64,000 bases of DNA from Sandaracinobacteroides sp031425455 (GTDB taxonomy: Bacteria; Pseudomonadota; Alphaproteobacteria; Sphingomonadales; Sphingomonadaceae), in the NCBI GenBank assembly GCA_031425455.1, contig JANPJJ010000090.1:8126-72125 (forward strand), written 5' to 3'. Of this stretch, positions 25,144 through 32,738 are shown piece after piece. The position numbers and the translations under genes are program-made. Under the pieces are notes generated by a model. That model had not been told where the DNA came from. It searched no databases and saw only the letters and a program-made list of their open reading frames with translations. Each line of letters begins with the position of its first letter. Position 1 is the first letter of the stretch.

Positions 25144-26298
25144 ATGATGAATTTGCAATTGCTTGGGGTCGTCGCACTTGCACCGCTGGTGCTTGCATCC
25201 GCCGCAGAAGCCCAGGTGAAGACGGCGGCCGGCGTACGGGATGGTCTGGCCTGGGAAGCGCAGACGCGGATTATCGGTATGACCCCTACATCGAGCGTCG
25301 CGCTGCCGGGTACGGGTGGCGGTGGGGATCCGATTTTCTTCCCCTCGGGCACCAAGGCCGGCACGGTCGCGCTCATCATGGACTATGGTGGCGGCAGTCG
25401 GTTCATCTGTTCCGGCAGTCTTGTTTCCAGCCGGTCGATCGTTACTGCCGGCCACTGTGTCTCCGACGGCGCCGGCACGTCCAACCCCCTGACGACCACG
25501 GCCTATTTCTACACCGGGGACCCGAACGAGCGCACGCCGTTCAGCCCCAGTGCGATCGCGATCGACGTGACACGTTATTATGTGAACCCCGGCTACTCGG
25601 GCGAGGTCATCGATCAGAATGATATTGCCGTGCTGCGCTTGGGCGCCGACGCGCCGGATTTCGCGACCATCTACGACCTGTATATCGCCGGCGACTTGAC
25701 CGGGACCGGGTTCAATGTTGCGGGTTACGGCGGGCGTTCGACGATCGGCGGCACGCTCGGTGTGGATTCTCGCACCGGCTTTCTGCGCGAAGGCGACAAC
25801 ATCTACGACTATGCCTGGGGCAACGGTGAGTTCGGCGGCTTCTTCACCAATCGCGACGCAAATGGCGAAGGTTTCTTCGGCTTTGGAGACTACGAGCTTT
25901 CGTTCGTGTCGGACTTCGACAGCGGCCTGGGCGCAAACGATATGGCGTGCCTGATCGCAGGTGCGGTCGGCGCTTCGGCCGGCTTCGGCTGCAACCTGGG
26001 TGTCGGCGCCCGCGAAGTCGGGATTGCCGGCGGTGATTCTGGCGGCCCTGGGTTCGTCAACGGCAAGCTTGCGTCGGTGAACTCCTACGGCCTCAGCTTC
26101 GGCACCGACTTCGGCGATTGCCGCGCCGGGCTGAACAGCAGCTGCGGGGAGTATAGCGGGTATGTCCCCATCTATATCCACGAAGCCTTTATCAGCGGCG
26201 CAGTGCCGGAACCCGCCAGCTGGGCAATGATGATCGCGGGCTTCGGCCTCGTCGGCGGCGCCGTTCGGCGGCGGCGCGGCGTGGCCACCCGGGCCTGA
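25144..26298 (+). CDS. Secreted trypsin-like (S1) serine protease with PEPxxWA-CTERM signal
   Basis: A 384-residue exported protease. It has a signal peptide ending near ASAAEAQ, the catalytic triad His104 (SIVTAGHCVSD), Asp160 (DQNDIAVLRL) and Ser299 (GGDSGGPGFVNG), and the sorting tail PEPASWAMMIAGFGLVGG followed by RRRR. The tail is predicted to be recognised by an exosortase-type enzyme, which anchors or releases the protein at the cell surface; no exosortase is in the window. The start ATG at 25144 has AAGGA upstream and is followed at once by a second ATG. An AT-rich stretch with TATAAA at 25036 may be part of its promoter. Confidence 0.9.
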   Translation: MMNLQLLGVVALAPLVLASAAEAQVKTAAGVRDGLAWEAQTRIIGMTPTSSVALPGTGGGGDPIFFPSGTKAGTVALIMDYGGGSRFICSGSLVSSRSIVTAGHCVSDGAGTSNPLTTTAYFYTGDPNERTPFSPSAIAIDVTRYYVNPGYSGEVIDQNDIAVLRLGADAPDFATIYDLYIAGDLTGTGFNVAGYGGRSTIGGTLGVDSRTGFLREGDNIYDYAWGNGEFGGFFTNRDANGEGFFGFGDYELSFVSDFDSGLGANDMACLIAGAVGASAGFGCNLGVGAREVGIAGGDSGGPGFVNGKLASVNSYGLSFGTDFGDCRAGLNSSCGEYSGYVPIYIHEAFISGAVPEPASWAMMIAGFGLVGGAVRRRRGVATRA

Positions 26299-26308
26299 TC
26301 GCACCGGA

Positions 26309-26344
26309 AAAAGGGGCCGGCGGAGCGATCCGCCGGCCCCTTTT
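26309..26344. terminator. Strong bidirectional intrinsic terminator
   Basis: A perfect 16-bp stem (26309-26324 with 26329-26344) closed by a GCGA loop. The stem is GC-rich in its core with A/T pairs at the base, giving a T run on each strand. It sits between the convergent protease and LuxR-type genes, so it can stop transcription from both sides. Confidence 0.9.
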
Positions 26345-26383
26345 CTTGCCCGACTTTCGTACCGACAAAGTCGCCTGCGCGTG

Positions 26384-27133
26384 TCAGCCTAGCAGTTCCC
26401 CGAACGAGACCTGGCCATCATAAAGCGCGCGCACTACCAGCTCGGTCCGGCTGGAGACGCCGAACCGGGCTTTGGCCTGCTCGAGATATTTGTGCACCGT
26501 GTCAGGCGCGAGACCCAGCAGCTGGCCCGCCACCCAGTCGGACTTGCCGCGCGCCGCCAGCACGACGCAATCGAGCTGGCGCTTGGTCAGCTTCGGCGCC
26601 GGTGGCGCCCCGCGCGACGCCAGGCGACGTGCCGCCTCGAAGGCGAAGCAGGCGAGATACTGCGCGGCGGGCAGGCTCTCCCGAGGCAGCGACCGGTCGT
26701 TCGACAGCACGAACGAGCACAGCCCCGTCGCTTCGCCGGGAATGTGGATGGGTACTGTCCAGCCGTTCGCCAGCCCCTGCTTGGCGGCGATCCGCATATA
26801 GCTTTCCTGCTTCGGCGTCAGGTCGATGATGTCGTCCAGGTCGCCCCAGGCGAACGGCGCCACCGACCGCTGGCAGGCGGCCAGCACGGGATCGTTGGCC
26901 CAGAAGCTCCCGGCCCCCAGCAGTTCCAGCCAATCGCTCGGATAGTCGGTCAACTGCACCGGCGCGCCCTCGATCCTGAGGCCATAACGCTGGGTCAGCG
27001 CGAAATGGTCGAAATCGAACTCCTTGGTCGCTTCCGACAGCTTGCCGCCGATTTCACCGAGCGACTTCGCCGCTTTTACGTCACGGACAAAGGCCTGGAC
27101 CTTCGGAAACAGCGGCGAGGCGCCTGTGGTCAT
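26384..27133 (-). CDS. LuxR-family transcriptional regulator with autoinducer-binding domain (solo)
   Basis: A 249-residue regulator with an N-terminal autoinducer-binding domain (about 15-165) and a C-terminal LuxR helix-turn-helix (about 180-240, LTKRQLDCVVLAARGKSDWV then DTVHKYLEQAKARFG). Aligned by spacing to TraR, the ligand-pocket residues are Trp68 (W57), Asp81 (D70), Pro82 (P71), Trp96 (W85) and Gly124 (G113). The position of Tyr61 holds Leu72. No luxI-type synthase is next to it, so it is a solo in this window. It ends facing a strong terminator and diverges from msrA. Confidence 0.87.
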   Translation of the reverse strand: MTTGASPLFPKVQAFVRDVKAAKSLGEIGGKLSEATKEFDFDHFALTQRYGLRIEGAPVQLTDYPSDWLELLGAGSFWANDPVLAACQRSVAPFAWGDLDDIIDLTPKQESYMRIAAKQGLANGWTVPIHIPGEATGLCSFVLSNDRSLPRESLPAAQYLACFAFEAARRLASRGAPPAPKLTKRQLDCVVLAARGKSDWVAGQLLGLAPDTVHKYLEQAKARFGVSSRTELVVRALYDGQVSFGELLG

Positions 27134-27411
27134 TTCCGGTCTGCCGATCGGCAGGGTGCATGCAAAGGCAATGGCCCGACAGGCGCCCGACAGGTCTCCC
27201 TGTTCAGCACGGACCTTCTCGGCAAGGGCCCTTCAGCACTGTGGAAACCCCAACATTCATTACGTTCCCGGACCCGTCGGTTTCTGGCTTGCCAGCCTAA
27301 TTCTTCAATGACTAACCCATTGTCCAGCTCTGTGCCAATCCCCAATTGACATTCATTCATTCAAGTCACCCGCTCCCTGATCCTTTGGCGGCTTCGACAG
27401 ACGGAGATCCG

Positions 27412-27996
27412 ATGCCCGACAGCAACTCGTCCCTTACGAAAACCGACCTTGAAACGGCGACCTTTGCCGGCGGCTGCTTCTGGTGCACCGAGGCGATCTT
27501 CGACCGTCTGCGCGGGGTGGAAAGCGTGGAGAGCGGTTACATCGGCGGCCATGTTGTGCAGCCGAGCTACCGTGAGGTGTGCGGCGGCAAGACCGGTCAT
27601 GCAGAGGCTGTACGCATCCGGTTCGATCCTGCCGTCATTCCCTATGCCGACCTCCTGGACATTTTCCTAGCGACCCATGATCCGACGCAGCTGAACCGGC
27701 AGGGCAATGATGTGGGGCCGCAGTACCGAAGCGCTATTTTTCCGGCGAACCCGGCGCAGGAAGCCGAGGCCAAGGCCGCCATCGCTCGCGCCCAGCCGGA
27801 CTGGTCTCTCCCGATCGTCACGACCGTCGAGCCGGACGGCCCCTGGTGGGTGGCCGAGGATGAGCATCAGGAATATTACGACCGCGTTGGCGACCGCAAT
27901 CCCTATTGCAGCGCGGTGGTGAGCCCGAAAGTGCGAAAGTTCATGCAGAAATATGCCGACCGGGCAAAGGGTGCAGGCGCCGTCGGCGCGACCTGA
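27412..27996 (+). CDS. msrA: Peptide-methionine (S)-S-oxide reductase MsrA
   Basis: MsrA reduces the S-epimer of methionine sulfoxide in proteins. The 194 residues carry the catalytic Cys22 in AGGCFWCTEAIF, the substrate pocket GYIGGH, TGHAEAV, and the C-terminal DEHQEYYDR. The start is ATG 27412 with CGGAG before it; a longer frame from 27346 exists but lacks a site. A second cysteine pair for recycling is not clear beyond Cys25 and the Cys in RNPYCSAV. It diverges from the LuxR regulator with about 280 bp between, which holds no further gene. Confidence 0.95.
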   Translation: MPDSNSSLTKTDLETATFAGGCFWCTEAIFDRLRGVESVESGYIGGHVVQPSYREVCGGKTGHAEAVRIRFDPAVIPYADLLDIFLATHDPTQLNRQGNDVGPQYRSAIFPANPAQEAEAKAAIARAQPDWSLPIVTTVEPDGPWWVAEDEHQEYYDRVGDRNPYCSAVVSPKVRKFMQKYADRAKGAGAVGAT

Positions 27997-28051
27997 TTCC
28001 GAGGTCGGGCCTTAAGGCTTCATTCAACCTCGCGGGCACATCTTTCGCGCC

Positions 28052-29410
28052 ATGAAAATGCTTCTTCCCGCGCTTGCTGCCCTCTCGCTCTCCGGCTGCA
28101 TGACGCTCGACGACTGGAGCGAGGCGCCCGGCAACGAACGTTATGGCTATGACGACGGCTATGACCAGGGTTACGGCGCGGTTCCCTGGTGGGGTTCCAA
28201 CGCAACGTCGGTCGATCTCTTCTACGGCCCGCTGTCGGGCTATGGCCGCTGGGACCGGCATCCTCGCTACGGTCGCGTGTTCCTGCCCGGCGGAATCGGC
28301 TCGGGCTGGCAGCCCTATTCCCGCGGCCATTGGTCGAACGATCGGCGCTATGGTCGGCGCTGGGTTTCGTCGGAGCCGTTCGGCTGGGCCACCTACCATT
28401 ACGGCCGCTGGGGCCGGGATCCGCGACTGGGCTGGTTCTGGGTGCCCGACACCCGGTTCGGCGGCTCCTGGGTCGATTGGCGTGACGATCGCGGCTACGC
28501 CAGCTGGGCTCCACTGCCGCCGATCGGCTGGGATCGCTACGCCTATGGCAATGACTGGTGGCTGTCTGCGCCGAGCGCCTATTTATGGCGCCCCGGCCTG
28601 AACCGCCATGTGCGCCCGGGGAGGCCGCAATATTGGCACGACCGTCAGGACAGGCCGGACCGGGTCGACAGGCCCAACGGACACGATCGTCCGGTTGCCG
28701 AAGCGCCGCGTCCGCCCCGCGTCGGCGGCGAACCCGGGCAGTGGGGCCGGACGCCGCGAAGCGATCCCGACCGGCAGGGCGCGCCGACGTGGCAGCGCGG
28801 CGAGCGGCAGGGAAGCGGTCAGGGCTGGCGCGGCGGCGAGCGCCCGCCGAACCGGGTGCCCGGGTCCGGCGGGTGGCAGGGGGGTGAACGTCCCGCCGAC
28901 GCTCTCGGTCGGGCGGAGCGAACCGATGCTGTCCGGGCTGCGCGCGATTTGAACCGTGCAGCTCGCGCGGAGCGTGCCCCCCAGGTGTCGCCATCGGGAC
29001 AGATTTCCCGCCCCGCCGCCGAGGCACGACCGGCCCCGCAGCCGGCCACCGTCCGAGCAGAGCGTGCCCAGTCGACCTCTTCGCGGCGATGCGCGGCCCG
29101 CTCGCGACGGTTCGCCCAGGGTTCGACCGGATCTGCCGCAGCTGCAGGAACGCTAGGGCGCCAGAAAGCGGTTGCAGAGCCCTGTTGCGCCGCACAAGAT
29201 GCGGCGGCATGCGCGCGTTCGACGAGACATTCGGGCTGGAGCCCTATGGCGCCGCCGCCGTTCGGCCGCCCTATGCGGAAGTGGCGCGCTGGCTGCAGGG
29301 CGCATCGGGCGAGCTGCTGGAGACCAGGCGTCGTCAGGCCGAACTGTTCTTTCGCCGGATCGGAATCACCTTCGCCGTTTACGGAGACCCCGACGCGCAG
29401 GAACGGCTGA
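28052..29410 (+). CDS. YXWGXW repeat lipoprotein, probably frameshifted near its 3' end
   Basis: A lipoprotein (signal LLPALAALSLSGC) with Tyr/Trp/Gly-rich segments typical of the YXWGXW family, such as WATYHYGRWGRDPRLGWFWVPD and WAPLPPIGWDRYAYG, then a hydrophilic Arg/Pro-rich tail. The open frame runs 452 codons to 29410 and overlaps the next gene by about 200 bp, which is not credible. From about 29060 the +1 frame reads RPLRGDARPARDGSPRV then RPDLPQLQER and stops at TAG 29154-29156, which fits the tail better. A one-base slip, natural or from sequencing, is likely between about 29050 and 29095, so the true end is probably 29156. Confidence 0.65.
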   Translation: MKMLLPALAALSLSGCMTLDDWSEAPGNERYGYDDGYDQGYGAVPWWGSNATSVDLFYGPLSGYGRWDRHPRYGRVFLPGGIGSGWQPYSRGHWSNDRRYGRRWVSSEPFGWATYHYGRWGRDPRLGWFWVPDTRFGGSWVDWRDDRGYASWAPLPPIGWDRYAYGNDWWLSAPSAYLWRPGLNRHVRPGRPQYWHDRQDRPDRVDRPNGHDRPVAEAPRPPRVGGEPGQWGRTPRSDPDRQGAPTWQRGERQGSGQGWRGGERPPNRVPGSGGWQGGERPADALGRAERTDAVRAARDLNRAARAERAPQVSPSGQISRPAAEARPAPQPATVRAERAQSTSSRRCAARSRRFAQGSTGSAAAAGTLGRQKAVAEPCCAAQDAAACARSTRHSGWSPMAPPPFGRPMRKWRAGCRAHRASCWRPGVVRPNCSFAGSESPSPFTETPTRRNG

Positions 29411-30717
29411 TCCCGTTCGATATCGTGCCCCGGATCATTTCGGGCCGGGAATGGACCCGGCTGGAAGAGGGGCTGACACAGCGCGTGCAGGCGCTCAACA
29501 TGTTCCTGGCCGATGTCTATGGCCCGCGGGAGTGCATCCGGGCCGGGGTGGTGCCGGAAGAGCTGGTCCTGCTGAACCCGCAATATTGCCTGCCTCAGGT
29601 GGGCCGCCGTCCTGCAAAGGATGTCTGGGTGCATATCGCCGGAATCGATTTGGTGCGCACCGGCCCGGACGAATTCTTCGTGCTGGAGGACAATGCCCGG
29701 ACGCCGTCGGGTGTGTCCTACATGCTGGAGAACCGCGAGGTCATGCTGCGGCTGGTTCCCGAGCTGATTCACGAGATCTCCACCCGGGGCGGCCTGCGCC
29801 CGGTGGAGACCTACCCCGAACAGCTGCTGGAAACCTTGACTTCTGTTGCCCCGGTCGGCTGCCCGGGCGATCCTTGCCTCGCTCTGATGACGCCGGGAAT
29901 CCACAACAGCGCTTATTATGAGCACAGCTTCCTGGCCGACAAGCTGGGGGTCGAGCTGGTCGAAGGCTCCGACCTGTTCGTCCACGCCGACATTCTCTAC
30001 ATGCGCACTACCGAAGGCCCGAAGCGCGTCGACATCCTGTATCGCCGGGTCGACGACGAGTATCTGGACCCGCTGGTCTTCCGGCAGGATTCGGCGCTCG
30101 GCGTCCCGGGCCTTGTCAACGCGGTTCATGCCGGCAATCTTACGGTCGCCAATGCGATCGGCACGGGCATCGCCGACGACAAGGCGATCTACAGCTATAT
30201 GCCCGCCATCGTGCGCTTTTTCACCGGGCGGGACCCGATTTTGCACAATGTGCCGACCTGGCGCTGCCGCGAGCCCGAGCATCTCGCCTATTGCCTGGAC
30301 AATATTCACGAGCTCGTGGTGAAGGAAACCGACGGCTCGGGCGGTTATGGCATGCTGGTGGGGCCGCACGCCACTCGGGCCGAACGCGAGGTATTTGCAG
30401 CGAGGGTCCGGGCCAATCCGCAGCATTATATCGCCCAGCCGACCCTGGCGCTTTCCACGTGCCCGACGTTGACTGCGGCCGGGATCGCGCCGCGCCATGT
30501 CGATCTCAGGCCGTTCGTGCTGACCGGCGCCAACGGCAGCCGGATCATTCCCGGTGGCCTGACCCGCGTGGCGTTGAAAGAGGGTTCCCTCGTCGTGAAC
30601 TCCAGCCAGGGTGGCGGCACCAAGGACACCTGGGTTGTGGATGGCCCCGAGCCGGGCGAGGTGAGCGGTGGCGTCCGCGGCCCGATCGACGCCGAGGGTC
30701 CGGGCGGCTTCGACTGA
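29209..30717 (+). CDS. Circularly permuted type 2 ATP-grasp protein of the Anbu operon
   Basis: A 502-residue protein of the COG2308 family. Family stretches include RRIGITFAVYGDPDAQERLI, PFDIVPRII, EWTRLEEGL, VQALNMFLADVYG, FVLEDNARTPSGVSYMLENR and KETDGSGGYGMLVG, the last being the nucleotide-binding region. Such proteins are predicted to form amide or peptide bonds with ATP. It is the first gene of a four-gene set: ATP-grasp, alpha-E, transglutaminase, Anbu. This set recurs widely in bacteria and is thought to make or tag a peptide. The start ATG at 29209 gives MRAFDETFGLEPYG; no strong ribosome site precedes it. Confidence 0.9.
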   Translation: MRAFDETFGLEPYGAAAVRPPYAEVARWLQGASGELLETRRRQAELFFRRIGITFAVYGDPDAQERLIPFDIVPRIISGREWTRLEEGLTQRVQALNMFLADVYGPRECIRAGVVPEELVLLNPQYCLPQVGRRPAKDVWVHIAGIDLVRTGPDEFFVLEDNARTPSGVSYMLENREVMLRLVPELIHEISTRGGLRPVETYPEQLLETLTSVAPVGCPGDPCLALMTPGIHNSAYYEHSFLADKLGVELVEGSDLFVHADILYMRTTEGPKRVDILYRRVDDEYLDPLVFRQDSALGVPGLVNAVHAGNLTVANAIGTGIADDKAIYSYMPAIVRFFTGRDPILHNVPTWRCREPEHLAYCLDNIHELVVKETDGSGGYGMLVGPHATRAEREVFAARVRANPQHYIAQPTLALSTCPTLTAAGIAPRHVDLRPFVLTGANGSRIIPGGLTRVALKEGSLVVNSSQGGGTKDTWVVDGPEPGEVSGGVRGPIDAEGPGGFD

Positions 30718-30789
30718 TGCTGTGGCTCTTTTCTTTGCTGAAGCATCTCTGATGCTGTCGCCACTCTCCTTGCAGAAGCATCTCTGATG
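30717..30789 (+). other. Two tandem 11-codon minigenes bridging the ATP-grasp and alpha-E genes
   Basis: The ATP-grasp stop forms TGATG with an ATG at 30717. From there MLWLFSLLKHL runs to TGA 30750-30752, which forms TGATG with an ATG at 30752. MLSPLSLQKHL then runs to TGA 30785-30787, which forms TGATG with the ATG of the alpha-E gene at 30787. The two units are 35 bp each and 28 of 35 bases agree, and the second carries into the alpha-E start, so this is a tandem duplication of the start region. The units include GAAG about eight bases before the ATG they lead to. Translation is not proven. Confidence 0.65.
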
Positions 30790-31728
30790 CTGTCGCGGTC
30801 GGCTTCGAACCTCTATTGGATGGGGCGCTATCTGGAGCGCGCTGATTTCCTGTGCCGCCTGATCGACGCGACAGTCCGCCTCGCCTCGCTCCCGGCCTCG
30901 CACGGCGGTGCCCAGCCGGCCTGGGAAAGCGCCATCCGGTCGGCCGGCGTCGCCTGGGACTTCGAGCAGCGCAACCTTCCCGTGGAGGAAGCCAATGTCG
31001 GGCATTTCCTGACGCTTGACCCGGAGAATCCCAGTTCGATCCGCCGCTGCCTGGAGGCGGCGCGCGCCAATGGCCGGGCCGTGCGCACGGCGCTGACGCT
31101 GGAGACCTGGGAGGCGGTCAACGGCGCCTTTCACGAGATCCAGCGCTTCGGCAACGCCCCGCCCGACAGTTCGACGCTGGTGCGCATCGCCGACAGCATC
31201 AAGGCGACGCTGTTGATGTTCGACGGCGCCGCGCATCGCACACAGCTGCGCGAAGCGACCTACTGGTTCCTGCGGCTGGGCACCACGGTGGAGCGCGCCG
31301 ACAACACCGCGCGCCTGCTCGACGTGAAATATCACTTGCTGCTGCCCCGCACCGAGCCGGTCGGCGGCAGCCTGGACTATTTCCAGTGGACGACCCTGCT
31401 TCGGACGGTCTCGGCGCTGACGGCATATCGCTGGGTGTATCGGGAATCCGTAAAGCCCTGGCTGGTCGCCGACCTGCTGGTGTTCAACCGTGCCATGCCG
31501 CGTTCGCTGATCGCCTGCCTTGAAGACGCGGTCTGGCTGCTGGACCAGCTTGCCGCCAGCCGCGGCCGACGGGGCCCGGCCAACCGCATCGCGTCGACCG
31601 CGCTCAGGCGGCTGTCGGCAACCGACATCGACACGCTGTTCCAAGGCGGCCTGCACGAATTTCTGGAGGAATTTCTGAACGAAAACAATAATCTGGGTAA
31701 TGCTATCGCCGAACAGTATCTGTTCTGA
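30787..31728 (+). CDS. Alpha-E domain protein of the Anbu operon
   Basis: A 313-residue all-helical protein of the COG2307 (alpha-E) family, beginning MLSRSASNLYWMGRYLERAD. Internal motifs include FLRLGTTVERADNTARLLDVKY and SLDYFQWTTLLRTVSALTAYRW. Its activity is unknown; it is almost always next to the circularly permuted ATP-grasp protein and a transglutaminase, so it is taken to be a partner. The start follows the second of two duplicate minigenes, and the stop shares a base with the transglutaminase start (TGATG at 31726-31730). Confidence 0.9.
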   Translation: MLSRSASNLYWMGRYLERADFLCRLIDATVRLASLPASHGGAQPAWESAIRSAGVAWDFEQRNLPVEEANVGHFLTLDPENPSSIRRCLEAARANGRAVRTALTLETWEAVNGAFHEIQRFGNAPPDSSTLVRIADSIKATLLMFDGAAHRTQLREATYWFLRLGTTVERADNTARLLDVKYHLLLPRTEPVGGSLDYFQWTTLLRTVSALTAYRWVYRESVKPWLVADLLVFNRAMPRSLIACLEDAVWLLDQLAASRGRRGPANRIASTALRRLSATDIDTLFQGGLHEFLEEFLNENNNLGNAIAEQYLF

Positions 31729-32546
31729 TGCAACTCCAGATCGATCATATCACCAGCTATGGCTATTCGGAGCCGGCAACCGGCATCATCCAGTTGATCC
31801 GGATGACGCCGCGCCCGACCGATTGCCAGCAGGTGGTGCAGTGGCGGCTGGACGTCGACGCCGACGGAAGGCTGATGCCCACCACCGACGCGCACGGCAA
31901 TCTCTGCCACCTCTTCTATGCCGACGGCGCGGTCGATCGGCTGATCCTGCATGTAACCGGCACGATCATCACTAGCGACCAGGCCGGGATCGTCCACGCC
32001 GAGGAACGGCTGCCCGCCATCGTCTATCGCCGCTCGACCCCGCTCACCGCGATCACCCCGGCCATTGCGTTGCTGGCCGAAGCCTATGCCCGGCCCGATC
32101 CGCTGGAGACGCTGCATGGGCTGATGCTGGGCATCCGCGACCGCATGGCCTTCCAGCAGGGCATCACCGATGTGGTGACCGACGCCGACACCGCCCTCAG
32201 TCTTGGCCGCGGGGTCTGCCAGGACCTGTCGCAAATTTTCATCGCGGCCGCCCGGCGGCTCGGCTTTCCGGCGCGCTACGTCTCGGGCCATTATGCAGCG
32301 CCCGACCTTCCCGAGCAGGAAGCCGCGCACGCCTGGGCCGAGGCGCATGTGGACGGGCTTGGCTGGATCAGCTTCGACCCGACCCATGGGGTGAGCGCCA
32401 CCGAGAACCATGTCCGGGTTGCAGTCGGGCTCGACAGCCAGGACGCGGCACCTGTGCGAGGCACGCGTCGCGGCGGCGGGATCGAATCGCTTGCCGTGGG
32501 CGTCCATGGCCGGGAAAGTGGCGGGCAGGGCCAGCTGCAATCCTGA
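31728..32546 (+). CDS. Transglutaminase-like cysteine protease of the Anbu operon
   Basis: A 272-residue transglutaminase-superfamily protein with an N-terminal BTLCP-type domain (LQIDHITSYGYSEPATG, QLIRMTPRP). The papain-like catalytic triad is visible: Cys in LGRGVCQDLSQIF (about residue 163), His in EAAHAWAEAHVDGLGW (about 204) and Asp in SFDPTHG (about 219). It could hydrolyse or form peptide bonds. It is coupled to alpha-E by a one-base overlap. About 190 bp with two repeats separate it from the Anbu gene. Confidence 0.9.
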   Translation: MQLQIDHITSYGYSEPATGIIQLIRMTPRPTDCQQVVQWRLDVDADGRLMPTTDAHGNLCHLFYADGAVDRLILHVTGTIITSDQAGIVHAEERLPAIVYRRSTPLTAITPAIALLAEAYARPDPLETLHGLMLGIRDRMAFQQGITDVVTDADTALSLGRGVCQDLSQIFIAAARRLGFPARYVSGHYAAPDLPEQEAAHAWAEAHVDGLGWISFDPTHGVSATENHVRVAVGLDSQDAAPVRGTRRGGGIESLAVGVHGRESGGQGQLQS

Positions 32547-32603
32547 ACGGCCGGGTGGAGATTGGATGATGAGGTGGCGCCCAGATTGCCTTGACCCTTC
32601 CCC

Positions 32604-32700
32604 CCCGGCGGAACGCCGCAAGCGCGACTGCGCGCCGGCCGATATGCCGTTCCAAAACAAGTTCCCGGCGGAACGCCGCAAGCGCGACTGCGCGCCGGCC
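32604..32700. repeat. Two direct copies of a palindromic (REP-like) element inside the Anbu operon
   Basis: A 37-bp sequence occurs identically at 32604-32640 and 32664-32700, exactly 60 bp apart. Each copy, on the minus strand, folds as a small hairpin GCGC-AGTC-GCGC followed by CGGCG-TTC-CGCCG, beginning with GGCCGGC. A third, diverged copy with compensatory changes is at 60708-60741 on the plus strand. The pair lies between the transglutaminase and Anbu genes, with no coding frame of interest around it. Confidence 0.8.
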
Positions 32701-32738
32701 GTCAGGCCGAAGTCGATGCGTTCGCATCGAGAAAACCG

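Noticed and set aside
27134..27411. Possible lux box between the LuxR gene and msrA
   Set aside because: I looked for an ACCTG-N-CAGGT type palindrome and found none. TTGACA at 27346 lacks a -10 at a proper distance.
28819..31656. 945-codon open frame on the minus strand over the Anbu operon
   Set aside because: It covers the ATP-grasp and alpha-E genes in antisense; its translation is low in recognisable motifs and rich in His, Arg and Gln as expected of a shadow frame.
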